DNA of 25,322 bases from Methanobacterium sp. (lineage in GTDB: Archaea > Methanobacteriota > Methanobacteria > Methanobacteriales > Methanobacteriaceae). A model generated the notes under the pieces. The model saw only the letters and a program-made list of their open reading frames with translations. It did no database searches and was not told where the DNA came from. A program made the position numbers and the translations under genes. The DNA is taken from assembly GCA_020855015.1 (NCBI GenBank), contig JAHKLP010000115.1, positions 1-25,322 on the forward strand, read 5' to 3'. Of the stretch, positions 15,713 through 25,322 are shown piece after piece. Each line of letters starts with the position of its first letter. The first letter of the stretch is position 1.

Positions 15713-16438
15713 ATGATTGTCCGCATTGCTTCAGGTATTCCTGGATTTGATGATTTTACTTCGTCTGACGATGATCTGGGTCTTGATTTAGGGGGCATCC
15801 CCGAAAATACAGCAACTTTGATCTATGGTCCTCAGGGGGTGGGTAAATCCATTTTTGCTTATGCTTTTGCCTACCATGGGCTCACTCAGGATGAACCATG
15901 TCTTTACTTAACCACTGATCTGGAAATGGGAGATTTATATCAAAAGATGGCCTCCATTGGATTAAAATTAGATGAATATTCTGAAAATGAGATGTTTTAT
16001 GTTGTGGATGCAGCTTTAAGTGATTCAGGATCTGAAATGGAAGATTCTGATCTTTATCAGTCTACATCTGTTAAGAATCCCACTGATATTCTGGTGAAGG
16101 TAAGTAGGGGTGCCAGAATGATTTCCAATAAGGGGCCTCGTTTTCGCAGTGTTATTGATTCCCTCACCACTGTTCTGGAATCAAACAATCCAGTATTGAT
16201 TGTGCGGGTATTAAAGACTTACATTCTGAGGGTTAAAGAAGCGGGTGGCACTGCCCTAATCACTTATACTGAAGGATCATCAAATTCGAGCACAGAAATT
16301 TTGATAAAGTCAATGGTAGACAATATCATCAAACTCGACCATGGAAAAATCACCATAGAGGCCATGAAGGGCATGGGTCGGAAGGATATCCCATACCAAA
16401 TAACCGAAAAGGGTATTGTTCTTGATAATTCTGAATAA
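15713..16438 (+). CDS. KaiC/RAD55-like RecA-superfamily ATPase, copy 1
   Basis: 241 residues, a single KaiC-type domain. It starts RIASGIPGFDDF (4-15), the usual KaiC opening. Walker A GPQGVGKS (39-46) is intact, and Walker B lies in FRSVIDSLTT (144-153) with D149. CLYLTTDLEMGDL (63-75) stands where KaiC carries its paired catalytic glutamates; here they appear as Asp69-Leu70, so ATP turnover may be slow or altered. No second domain or kinase/phosphatase tail. AGGTGA 4 nt before the ATG supports the start. It is clearly a tandem duplicate of the next gene and more distantly related to the N-terminal half of the GTPase fusion. Such proteins form hexameric or filament-like ATPases in signalling; the client here is unknown. 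Confidence 0.9.
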   Translation: MIVRIASGIPGFDDFTSSDDDLGLDLGGIPENTATLIYGPQGVGKSIFAYAFAYHGLTQDEPCLYLTTDLEMGDLYQKMASIGLKLDEYSENEMFYVVDAALSDSGSEMEDSDLYQSTSVKNPTDILVKVSRGARMISNKGPRFRSVIDSLTTVLESNNPVLIVRVLKTYILRVKEAGGTALITYTEGSSNSSTEILIKSMVDNIIKLDHGKITIEAMKGMGRKDIPYQITEKGIVLDNSE

Positions 16439-16465
16439 TACAACTAAAAAACGTGAAGTGGTAAT

Positions 16466-17185
16466 ATGAGCAGACTGGAGTCTGGCATACCTGGATTTGA
16501 TGAAATTTTCTCATCAGTAAGTGACTTTGATCTTACTGGATTTCCTGGAAATACATCTACATTGATCATTGGACCACCTAAGGTTGGCAAATCGATTTTT
16601 TGTTATCAATTTGCTTATCATGGGCTGAGTATCGACGAACCATGCCTGTATATAACTGCCGATGAAGGAATGAAACAGTTACAGCAGAACATGATAGACT
16701 TCAACTGGTTCTTACAAAGTGCCATGGATAAAGAGATGTTGTACGTTATTGACAGCATTTCTTCTCTTTCCGGAGCGTCTATTGAAACAACTAACACCTA
16801 TAACCTATCTAAAATCAATGATCCAACAGATTTGATGGTTAAAGTGGGCTTGGGTACACGATTTGTCTTTAAAAAGTCTGAAGAATTTCGTTCGGTTTTT
16901 GACTCACTCACTACTCCCTTTGCCTTTAACCCTGAGCCCATGGTAGTTCGGTTCTTAAAAACATATATCCGCAGGTTAAAAGAAGCTGGTGCCACAATCA
17001 TTTTCACCTGTACCGAAGGCATAGTCAGTGAAAATACTGAAAAGATTCTAAAATCAATAGCCAACAACGTTATAATGATGGATGGGGATTATATTACCTT
17101 CAGATCTATTGAAGGCCCCATTGGAACTGCTAAATATCACATAACCGATAAAGGAATAATTGTAGATAAAGGAGAGGTATTATGA
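16466..17185 (+). CDS. KaiC/RAD55-like RecA-superfamily ATPase, copy 2
   Basis: 239 residues, paralogous to the previous protein along its whole length (shared SGIPGFD opening, FAYHG-x4-DEPCLY, NDPTD or NPTD, FRSV-x-DSLTT, VRxLKTYI-x-R-x-KEAG). Walker A is GPPKVGKS (36-43), intact; the Walker B aspartate is D146 in FRSVFDSLTT. The catalytic-acid position reads ITADEG (63-68), Asp-Glu, differing from copy 1. One intact pair with divergent acid residues suggests a hetero-oligomer with unequal subunits (inference). A GTGGT element precedes the ATG. The stop overlaps the start of the next gene by 4 bp (ATGA), implying coupled translation. Confidence 0.9.
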   Translation: MSRLESGIPGFDEIFSSVSDFDLTGFPGNTSTLIIGPPKVGKSIFCYQFAYHGLSIDEPCLYITADEGMKQLQQNMIDFNWFLQSAMDKEMLYVIDSISSLSGASIETTNTYNLSKINDPTDLMVKVGLGTRFVFKKSEEFRSVFDSLTTPFAFNPEPMVVRFLKTYIRRLKEAGATIIFTCTEGIVSENTEKILKSIANNVIMMDGDYITFRSIEGPIGTAKYHITDKGIIVDKGEVL

Positions 17186-17697
17186 CCGAAAAGATCGATC
17201 TTCAAGAACTATTCTATATACTAATGAGCAGCTGGATATATAGTATTGAAAAAACCAGAGAAGAACTTTTAGGAGATAACACTGCTTATACTCGCAGAAT
17301 TGGGTGGAATGCCACCAAGTATATCATGGACCATCTTGAAACTGCTTGCGATCTTGAAAATGTATGTGAACTGGATGTTGAACTTGAAGAAAAAAGTCTC
17401 AAAGAACGTATGGAGTCCATACTCAAACGTTTAGAAAGTGTAGGGTTCATCCAGGAAGGTACAGTAACAGTTAATCAGGAAGAAGATGGTATTTCCATAT
17501 CCATGACTGAATGTAGGGCTGATGCCTGTAAAGAATTGGTGAAAAATGGTATAATGCCACAAGTGTGTTTACGTTCTATTGTCCTGGCCAACCTTTTAGA
17601 AAATGTCACTAATGGCCAGTATTCATATCGTCTTGAGGCAGACCCTGAGGGACAGCCAGAAGGTACTTGCACCATGTATTTAGGTGAAATAAGTTAA
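17182..17697 (+). CDS. Six-cysteine possible output/sensor protein (V4R/MetOD1-like?)
   Basis: 171 residues, soluble, start supported by GGAGAGG 4-6 nt upstream and a 4-bp overlap with the KaiC-like gene. Cysteines lie at 56, 62, 111, 116, 129 and 163; the second half, CRADACKELVKNG (111-123) then QVCLRSIVLANLL (127-139) and a final GTC (161-163), resembles the cysteine-bearing core of V4R-type ligand domains and the related methanogen output domain (MetOD1) seen on archaeal sensor proteins. Those cysteines can bind metal or a ligand, so this protein may sense redox state or a small molecule for the module. The family match is by memory only and modest. Residues 1-50 are helical and include a Trp-rich start (W18, W42). 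Confidence 0.6.
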   Translation: MTEKIDLQELFYILMSSWIYSIEKTREELLGDNTAYTRRIGWNATKYIMDHLETACDLENVCELDVELEEKSLKERMESILKRLESVGFIQEGTVTVNQEEDGISISMTECRADACKELVKNGIMPQVCLRSIVLANLLENVTNGQYSYRLEADPEGQPEGTCTMYLGEIS

Positions 17698-17729
17698 GTT
17701 AAGAAATTTTATGGAGACCACTGTTTATC

Positions 17730-18629
17730 ATGGGGATTTTTGATCGATACCAAAGCACTGATGATACTATTAAGAAATATCTGAAACAGCTTTGGGAGTA
17801 CCAGGAAGCTGAAGCCGACCTTATGGTGGAAATAGCAACACTTCTATACGAAGATGATGCTATTGATGATGCTGTGGGATTTTTAGAAAGATCAGTACGC
17901 ATATATGAGGAATTAGGCTTATATGAACAAGAAGCATCTATTCTAGATTTAATGGGTGATGTTTACCTAAATATGGATGAAAATAACACAGCCCTTAAAT
18001 ATTACAGAAAGTGCCACCAAATATGTACGGCTAAAGATCTGCCTATTATTGAAGATGTATTTAACAAAATACAGGAGCTAGAGGAAGTAGAGCAAACTTC
18101 CACCAAAATTGGTACTGAAACTTCAACTTCATCTGTAGATGAGGATAGTTATTCGGAAATTTTTGATGAAGGATTTTCTGATGAAATGGAAAAGGTTGAT
18201 TATGAGAATATTGGAAGCAAATTAGATGATATAATATCGTTGCTGGATGAATATGCAATTTATGGTTCTTATCAGAAATTTGATAATCCACTGGCCCATA
18301 TTAAGGAAGCTATTGAAATGTCTCGCAGTATAGGTGATGATAAAGGGGAGGCAGGGTTGATTTTGATCATGGGAGATATTTCCCTTAAAAAAGAGGAAAC
18401 AGAAAAATCATTGGATTATTTCCAGCAGGCTTTAAAAAAATTCCGTAAGATTGGTGATGATAAGGGTGAAGCCATATCCAGGTTAATGGTGGGTACTGCT
18501 TATTTTTTATTGGGTGAAACAGAAGAAGGTTCCAGCTATTTAAGGGAATCCATGGAAATCATCAAATTCTTGCATGATGATAAGATGGAAAAAGCTGCTA
18601 TGGCTCTGTTAAAATCTATTTACAGATGA
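17730..18629 (+). CDS. TPR-repeat protein
   Basis: 299 residues, acidic, no signal peptide. Two blocks of tetratricopeptide repeats, roughly 28-115 (for example DAVGFLERSVRIYEEL, then ILDLMGDVYLNMDENNTALKYY) and 160-299. In the second block IGDDKGEA recurs at 201-208 and 241-248, exactly 40 residues apart, matching consecutive TPR units with connecting turns. Between the blocks lies a Ser/Thr/Glu/Asp-rich flexible linker (about 118-158). TPR proteins are scaffolds, so this is a likely docking partner for the GTPase or ATPases encoded just upstream. It starts 32 bp after the cysteine-rich gene; the ribosome site is weak (GGAGA about 12-15 nt upstream). It closes the operon, followed by T-rich sequence. 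Confidence 0.88.
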   Translation: MGIFDRYQSTDDTIKKYLKQLWEYQEAEADLMVEIATLLYEDDAIDDAVGFLERSVRIYEELGLYEQEASILDLMGDVYLNMDENNTALKYYRKCHQICTAKDLPIIEDVFNKIQELEEVEQTSTKIGTETSTSSVDEDSYSEIFDEGFSDEMEKVDYENIGSKLDDIISLLDEYAIYGSYQKFDNPLAHIKEAIEMSRSIGDDKGEAGLILIMGDISLKKEETEKSLDYFQQALKKFRKIGDDKGEAISRLMVGTAYFLLGETEEGSSYLRESMEIIKFLHDDKMEKAAMALLKSIYR

Positions 18630-18750
18630 ATATGTATTCTTTTTTTAATTGATTCGTATTTTCCAATAATTTGAAAGGAATAAACAAAATAATTTTTGTC
18701 ACATTAATACAACAAAAATAGTAGGGTTAGTTTTTATTAGAGTTTTTCAT
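18630..18750. terminator. Convergent intergenic region with oligo-T tracts on both strands
   Basis: TTCTTTTTTTAATT about 10 bp after the TPR stop serves the plus-strand operon. On the reverse strand, ATTTTTG and AAAAATTATTTTGTTT tracts serve the AglH/MraY-like gene. Typical archaeal oligo-T ends; no hairpin seen. Confidence 0.45.
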
Positions 18751-19722
18751 TTAAAACATACTGGATTTAAGGATATATGCCATTATTATTCCCACAGCAC
18801 CGAAAAATATTCCAATTAACCATACAATGGTGACCACATTTTTTTCCTGCATTGGTCTTTTAAGGATCCAGCGAATAAGGGAATTGAAACCAGTTTCAGG
18901 AGCCATCAATTTTCCATCATCACCAACTTGTGTTGGTTGGTGTTTTTGTCTTTCCATAACACCTGCACTGTATAATTTAAGCATCATATCAATTATATTG
19001 GGTATGAGGACAATAAAGGCAATGATTTTAACCCTACCTATGAATGCCACCACCACAATTGTTGCTCCAATGATTAATGTCCCCACATCTCCAGGGAAAA
19101 CATTACTAGGATGGCGATTGTAGTATAGGAATGCCAGGAGAGCCCCCAACATACACATACTTATCACTGCCACATCATATTTGCCCATGATAATGCAGGC
19201 TATGCTGAGGGAGGTCATGGCTATTGCTCCCAGTCCTGATTCAATACCATTTAATCCAGCCAGCATATTAGTGAGATTGGCGGCAATGGAAACAGCTACC
19301 GGCATTGATAACATGTAAATTATTCCAACATTAGGGGGTGCAATCCAGATTAGGGGTAAACCAGCGAGCCATAATAGGATCAATTTTTCCTTGGAGGAAA
19401 GCATCACCAGATCATCCACCATACCCACCATTCCCACTAGGAGTATAACCAGTAAGGTGATGATTAGCTGGAATTGAAGATTAGGATAAAAATAAATACC
19501 CAAAAATATGCCAATAATAAAACCGAATAAAATACCAACGCCCCCCATTTCAGCTACGAGTGGCTTTGATGGTTTATGAATATCTTTTCCCACAATTTCG
19601 GCAGCTTTTAGTTTTTTTATAAGACGGGGCATACTTAAAAAAGTTACAAGAAATGCTACCAGGCCACATATACCTGAAGATAAGAGAAGTTTTTGGTATA
19701 TTAGAATAAGATTAGGATCCAT
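18751..19722 (-). CDS. AglH/MraY-type polyprenyl-phosphate sugar-1-phosphate transferase
   Basis: 323 residues with about 10 membrane helices. It carries the family's marks: PLVAEMGGVG (54-63), the metal-binding Asp pair in GMVDDL (D103, D104), NMLAGLNGIESG (152-163), NVFPGDVGTL (207-216, D212) and the HxP segment KHQP (258-261). These enzymes move a sugar-1-phosphate, usually GlcNAc-1-P from UDP-GlcNAc, to a polyprenyl phosphate on the cytoplasmic face. The EMGG form and size fit archaeal AglH (ALG7-like), the first step of N-glycan assembly, but a MraY-like role in pseudomurein synthesis cannot be excluded. Its GGTGAT ribosome site overlaps the stop codon of the upstream HTH gene, so the two are coupled. 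It belongs functionally with the glycan locus at 1-10 kb. Confidence 0.9.
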   Translation of the reverse strand: MDPNLILIYQKLLLSSGICGLVAFLVTFLSMPRLIKKLKAAEIVGKDIHKPSKPLVAEMGGVGILFGFIIGIFLGIYFYPNLQFQLIITLLVILLVGMVGMVDDLVMLSSKEKLILLWLAGLPLIWIAPPNVGIIYMLSMPVAVSIAANLTNMLAGLNGIESGLGAIAMTSLSIACIIMGKYDVAVISMCMLGALLAFLYYNRHPSNVFPGDVGTLIIGATIVVVAFIGRVKIIAFIVLIPNIIDMMLKLYSAGVMERQKHQPTQVGDDGKLMAPETGFNSLIRWILKRPMQEKNVVTIVWLIGIFFGAVGIIMAYILKSSMF

Positions 19723-19728
19723 ATTTTA

Positions 19729-20187
19729 TCACCGTTTTAATAAAGAATACACAGTTCTAATGGGAATTTTGAGATTATCTGAAATTTCTTTAGCAGAAAC
19801 TCCATTCTTATAAAGATTTTTAACTTTTTGGACTTGTTGAGGGTCATATTCGATTTTCCTACCCGGTTTTAATGGTGAATCTTTAAGATAGTAAACGGTT
19901 TTAAGGGGTAATTTAAGAGTTTCAGCAATCTCATGGGGCGTATGGCCTGATTTTAAGAGAAGTTCCACTTTTTCGGTATCTTTCTCATGGTATTTTTTAG
20001 GGCGCCCTTTCTTTGCTACTGGTTCAACTTTAACACCCAATTCATCAAGTGCCTGGAGATAATTTTGGGAAATCCGTGAATATAGGCTGGGAGGACAACT
20101 GATTTTCTTTAAATTCGGATATTTGTCCAGAAGTTCCATGATCTTGCCCAGGGATAATGGTTTATTCACATAAATTTCTTTTTTCAA
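19729..20187 (-). CDS. Double helix-turn-helix regulator with DUF1699-like N-terminus
   Basis: 152 residues. Two Hin/resolvase-style HTH units: residues 72-103 (HTPHEIAETLKLPLKTVYYL) and 118-152 (GVSAKEISDNLKIPIRTVYSLL), each with a preceding helix. A basic GRPKK (61-65), AT-hook-like, and a second GRK (109-111) lie ahead of each HTH. Residues 1-55 (LDKYPNLKKISCPPSLYSRIS at 20-40) resemble the archaeal DUF1699 family. This looks like a DNA-binding protein that contacts two adjacent sites. It starts at TTG, supported by GGAG about 9 nt upstream; no ATG fits. It lies 21 bp after the DUF530-like gene and 6 bp before the AglH/MraY-like gene, so it may control the operon or the glycan genes. There is no recombinase domain. 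Confidence 0.82.
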   Translation of the reverse strand: MKKEIYVNKPLSLGKIMELLDKYPNLKKISCPPSLYSRISQNYLQALDELGVKVEPVAKKGRPKKYHEKDTEKVELLLKSGHTPHEIAETLKLPLKTVYYLKDSPLKPGRKIEYDPQQVQKVKNLYKNGVSAKEISDNLKIPIRTVYSLLKR

Positions 20188-20208
20188 GAGAAACTACTCC
20201 ATTGGTGA

Positions 20209-21770
20209 TTATTTTTTCACCAGTTCCATAAACTTTTTTGCTTTGGTTGAAACTGGTTTATGGAGGGTTTGCAGATTTTTTTTCTCTCTTTCTACTTCAG
20301 TAGGGGTTATGGAAAAAAGTTCTGCTGTTCTCTCAACAGGCAAGTCCCCTTCTGTTGAGAGTATTGCAGCTCCCAGTGCAACTCCCATTGGCATATGGAG
20401 TCCTTTCATCTTTTTTTCAACTGAGAATTTTTTTGATAATACTCTGCCCATTCTAGGAACATATTCTATCTTTTCATCAAGAAAAACCTGCATAATATCT
20501 ATTACCTCTGATTTAAAGTCTTTAAAAGACTTAAGCTGATTTGAATCCAGGTTCGGCCGAAGATAAGGGAAAGGTCCTGAATATTTGCTCCTCCGATCAT
20601 AGGAGGTGGTTAAATAATAGTGTAAAAGATCCCAGAGTATGTATGCGCGTGGAATTTCTTGAAAAAGAGTTTTTTCAATATTTTCTTTATTTTTAAGATC
20701 CTGCAGTACTGTTTCATCCAAAATCCCATCAGCATCTGCAAGTCCTTTTTTTTGGAGTTGTTTATTTAAAAAATCTGTTTTAAGGGTTTCAGGTTCATCT
20801 ACATTTTTATAAATATTGGCCTTTTCCTCAGCAAACTCCACAGCCTCCTGATAATCTTCAACTTTATCCTTATCATGCAACTCCTTTTGGAGCATGTCTG
20901 GTAAAAATTGATGAATCTGGTTTTCTGCATATTTAACATAGCCCAGGGAAAGTGCAGTTTGCACCTGTTTATCATTAATGATTGAAGGTTTTTTCCGGTG
21001 GAACTGGATCATTTCGATTCGAGCATTGGATCCATACTGGTCACGTATTTTCTTATCATAATTGACTTCCTCGTCGGCATCAATGTTAACTCGTTTACGC
21101 ACCCAACGGCCGTCTTCCAGGATTTTAATAACCAAAGATAACGTCTTTACTATTCCTCTTTTTTCCTGTTTCAGGATACGAACCATACTCCTGAAAGCTT
21201 CCCTACTCATGGGACTGAGCTGGGATAATTTAACCATGTAATCGCCGGATAGGGGTAAAAAAGGGATTATATCCAGCCGATAAACTCCGTCCTTATTTAC
21301 GTGTAACTTAAAATTGCCTTTTCCACATTCGCAGACTTTTTGAGTCAGGAAGGAAAGTTCATGACCTCGATATTTACGATGACAGGAGTCACATTCTATG
21401 GTTGCAAACTCCTCTAAATGTCCGATAGCAATTCTATGAGAGCTTATAGCAGATTTTACCCTATCTAGAATGTTTTTTTTGGCAGCAGCGTTCATCCTGA
21501 AATACTGGGTGTGTCTGCTGATATCATACATGTCTTCTGCTTTCATATCTCCTGAAAGAGGTCGTCCATATTTGTTTATGGAACGATAGGGGGCAGTGTA
21601 CCCTTTCATCTCCATATTTTCCCTCATTTCCTGCAGAGAATCCATATTGCTTTTTAAATAGCTGTAAATTTCAAGAAACTTCTCTGGATCTTTAGCATCT
21701 TTGATAGAGATTTTTTTTCTCTTTATTTGATCCAGAAAACGTTCGGATCTCCCTATGAGTACGGATTCAT

Positions 21771-21774
<4 letters not shown>
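20209..21774 (-). CDS. DUF530-like archaeal protein with zinc ribbon
   Basis: 521 residues, soluble. Matches my memory of DUF530, a family confined to methanogens and related archaea with no known function. Seen: a helical, charged N-terminus; a zinc ribbon with CxxC at 128-131 and CxC at 148-150; a central beta-rich region (VIKILEDGRWVRKRVNI); an acidic coiled region around 290-370; and a C-terminal helical unit (ALGAAILSTEGDLPVERTAELF) with the look of the cyclin/HTH repeats of TFIIB-type proteins, suggesting nucleic-acid contact (inference). Its start overlaps the metG stop by 4 bp, with GGTGAAGGA just upstream, so translation is coupled to metG. That association might mean a role in translation or RNA handling. 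Confidence 0.8.
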
Positions 21775-23798
<2,024 letters not shown>

Positions 23799-23837
23799 AG
23801 CCTATTCCTCCTTAAAAAACTTGCCAAACATAATATA

Positions 23838-23851
23838 ATAATTATATAATC
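23838..23851 (-). promoter_or_regulatory. TATA box of the metG operon
   Basis: The reverse strand reads GATTATATAATTAT about 40-50 bp before the TTG start. Initiation near 23820 would leave a leader of about 20 nt that still includes the AAGGAGG ribosome site. I saw no T-box or other riboswitch-like fold. Confidence 0.5.
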
Positions 23852-24052
23852 TAATTGTCATTGGATAAGGGATATTTACTATCTTAACTCATCTAGAGTT
23901 AATGATAAAGAATACTAATTGTATTTATTTAATTTCTATATAAGATTTTATCATTATTTTTGGTTAGAAGGAAATAGAAATTTGATAGAATATAACCTTA
24001 TGTAACAATCTAAAAAGTTGTAGTTGGATGATATTATTGTGCTCAGAAGGAA
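23852..24052. other. Divergent intergenic core, nothing recognised
   Basis: AT-rich sequence between the metG promoter and the promoter of the PAS sensor gene. No ORF of note, no tRNA cloverleaf, and no repeat that stands out. Confidence 0.4.
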
Positions 24053-24063
24053 ATTTTATATAA
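24053..24063 (+). promoter_or_regulatory. TATA box of the PAS/GAF sensor gene
   Basis: ATTTTATATAA preceded by the purine-rich AAGGAA (BRE-like). Initiation near 24085 gives a leader of about 33 nt before the ATG at 24118, which has TGAGGGT as ribosome site 5 nt upstream. Confidence 0.55.
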
Positions 24064-24117
24064 TGAAAGAAATATAAGTATGAGTAATATTGTGAACTTT
24101 AAATCCTGAGGGTTTAA

Positions 24118-25322
24118 ATGAAAAATTCTAATAATGATGAGAATGATCATAAAAAATCAATTTCATCAGCTGAAAAAAATGACCCGGAAAGGGTTTCAAA
24201 GGTTGATCATTCTATAGATTTAGATCTTAAAAACTTACTTCTCGACTTAGCCTCTGATACTATTTGGGTTACTGATTTAGATGGTAATTTTATCTACGCC
24301 AACCAACCTGCTTTTAAAACAAGCGATTATACCAAAAAAGATTTAATGAACATGAACATCCATGAACTGGATGTTCCAGAATATGCTGAGCTGGTTGATC
24401 ACCATCTGAAGGTGTTAATGGGAACTGATGAGGACAAATATGAAACTGTTCATTACCATAAAGATGGATCACAGATACCAGTTGAAATCCATTCACGGAT
24501 AATTCAGATAAACGGACAAAAACTGGTATTAAGTGTTGTTAGGGATATTATTCCACTTGAAAGTTACCCGCAAAAACTGGAAATCGAAGCCAGAAAGTAC
24601 ATTGAAAAATTGAATAAACTGGAACAAAAACGCAAAAAACGAGAAAAAATCATCCTCAAACTAAGCGATTTGAAAGAAAAACTTCTGAAATCCATACCTT
24701 TGAAAGAAAAACTGAATCTCATCACTGAGGGTGTTGTTGAAATATTTGATGCAGATTTCGCCCGGATATGGCTCTTAAAAAATGCGGATATATGTGAAAA
24801 GGGATGCATTCATGCTAATGTTACAGAAGGACCTCATGTATGTAAAAACAGATCTTCCTGCCTACATTTAGTTTCCAGTTCCGGACGATTCACTGACATA
24901 AATGATGATCACAGACGAATTCCAATGGGAAGTTATAAAATCGGACGGATAGCCGCCGGTGATGATTTCAAGTTCGTTACTAATGACGTTGCACATGATC
25001 CCCTAGTCCATGATCACGAGCGGGCAAGAAATCTTGGGTTGGTCTCTTTTTCTGCTTTTAAACTCAGTTCTGAGGATGGAAAACCCATTGGTGTTCTGGG
25101 ACTATTTAGCAAAGAAGTTATGGACTCGGTTTCTGAAATATTAATTGAAGATTTAGCTAATACAACTTCGCAAGTGATTATAACCGGGAATATAGAGAAA
25201 GCTTTGTTAGCTAGTGAGAACAAGTACCGGACCCTAATAGAGTCATCAACAGATTCCATATACTTACTGGATAGAAACCTGCATTATGCTTATTTAAATA
25301 ATCAGGCCCTTAAAATGGTTAC
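24118..25322 (+). CDS. PAS-GAF-PAS sensor protein, C-terminus beyond the window
   Basis: 401 codons in the window from an ATG with TGAGGGT 5 nt upstream; the frame stays open at the edge. The first 35 residues are polar and disordered. PAS domain 1 spans about 36-145 (LLLDLASDTIWVTDLDGNFI, then YHKDGSQIPVEI). A basic coiled coil (about 150-195, rich in Lys/Glu) leads to a GAF domain (about 197-360) with CEKGC, VCKNRSSCLHLVSSSGRF and RIPMGSYKIGRIAAG. The four clustered cysteines and nearby His recur in methanogen sensor proteins and could hold a metal or heme cofactor (inference). A second PAS begins near 370 (YRTLIESSTDSIYLLDRNLHYAYLNN). No transmembrane helix so far, so a cytoplasmic sensor; a histidine kinase or other output domain is expected beyond the edge. 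Confidence 0.88.
   Translation, partial: MKNSNNDENDHKKSISSAEKNDPERVSKVDHSIDLDLKNLLLDLASDTIWVTDLDGNFIYANQPAFKTSDYTKKDLMNMNIHELDVPEYAELVDHHLKVLMGTDEDKYETVHYHKDGSQIPVEIHSRIIQINGQKLVLSVVRDIIPLESYPQKLEIEARKYIEKLNKLEQKRKKREKIILKLSDLKEKLLKSIPLKEKLNLITEGVVEIFDADFARIWLLKNADICEKGCIHANVTEGPHVCKNRSSCLHLVSSSGRFTDINDDHRRIPMGSYKIGRIAAGDDFKFVTNDVAHDPLVHDHERARNLGLVSFSAFKLSSEDGKPIGVLGLFSKEVMDSVSEILIEDLANTTSQVIITGNIEKALLASENKYRTLIESSTDSIYLLDRNLHYAYLNNQALKMV

Noticed and set aside
15713..17185. A circadian KaiABC clock system
   Set aside because: The KaiC-like proteins have one domain each, with no second CII domain or phosphorylation tail, and there is no KaiA or KaiB nearby.
12275..18629. An archaellum (fla/arl) operon, because of pilin-like proteins next to KaiC-like (FlaH-type) ATPases
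   Set aside because: There is no FlaI, FlaJ or other archaellum core gene, and the ATPases come as a tandem pair with a GTPase fusion, unlike the fla gene set.
19729..20187. A site-specific recombinase, because of the Hin-like HTH motifs
   Set aside because: No serine-recombinase catalytic domain is present; only HTH units and a DUF1699-like N-terminus.

Overview
The window looks like the chromosome of a methanogenic archaeon of the Methanobacteriales, probably Methanobacterium or a close relative. Several lines point there. The DNA is AT-rich. Promoters are archaeal TATA boxes, and several genes carry GGAG or GGTGA Shine-Dalgarno sites. Archaeal families recognised from memory are present (DUF131/TIGR00304-, DUF530- and DUF2206-like proteins). 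One protein has a textbook archaeal class III (prepilin-type) signal peptide, and the PAS/GAF sensor is of a kind typical of methanogens. I saw no rRNA, tRNA, CRISPR array or transposon.

Region 1 (1-10.8 kb) is a cell-surface glycan locus. It opens with the N-terminus of a secreted Thr/Asn-rich protein (minus strand, cut by the window edge) and a divergent GT4 glycosyltransferase. A minus-strand series follows, read from about 10.8 kb down to 1.76 kb: a DUF131 small membrane protein, a GT-C-like membrane protein, a polyprenol-phosphate-sugar-synthase-like GT2 with a membrane tail, two rhamnosyltransferase-like GT2 enzymes, a GT4, and a large DUF2206-like GT-C candidate. Together they could load a lipid carrier, extend a glycan and modify it outside the membrane.

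Region 2 (10.9-13.3 kb) holds an orphan two-part protein, a stand-alone THUMP-domain protein, and two plus-strand pilin-like genes that start from a divergent promoter containing a perfect 10-bp inverted repeat.

Region 3 (13.4-18.6 kb) is the most interesting part. It is a tight plus-strand operon of eight genes: two paralogous three-helix membrane proteins, a Roadblock/LC7 protein, a fusion of a Walker-dead KaiC-like domain to a Ras/Arf-like GTPase, two intact tandem KaiC/RAD55-type ATPases, a six-cysteine possible output or sensor protein, and a TPR protein. It reads as an undescribed signalling or polarity module combining a Roadblock-GTPase switch with KaiC-type ATPases, probably membrane-linked and perhaps tied to the pilin-like genes just upstream.

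Region 4 (18.7-23.8 kb) is a minus-strand operon: metG, a DUF530-like zinc-ribbon protein, a double-HTH regulator and an AglH/MraY-type polyprenyl-phosphate sugar-1-phosphate transferase. Genes overlap or nearly touch. Region 5 (24.1 kb to the end) is the N-terminal part of a PAS-GAF-PAS sensor whose GAF domain is rich in cysteine.
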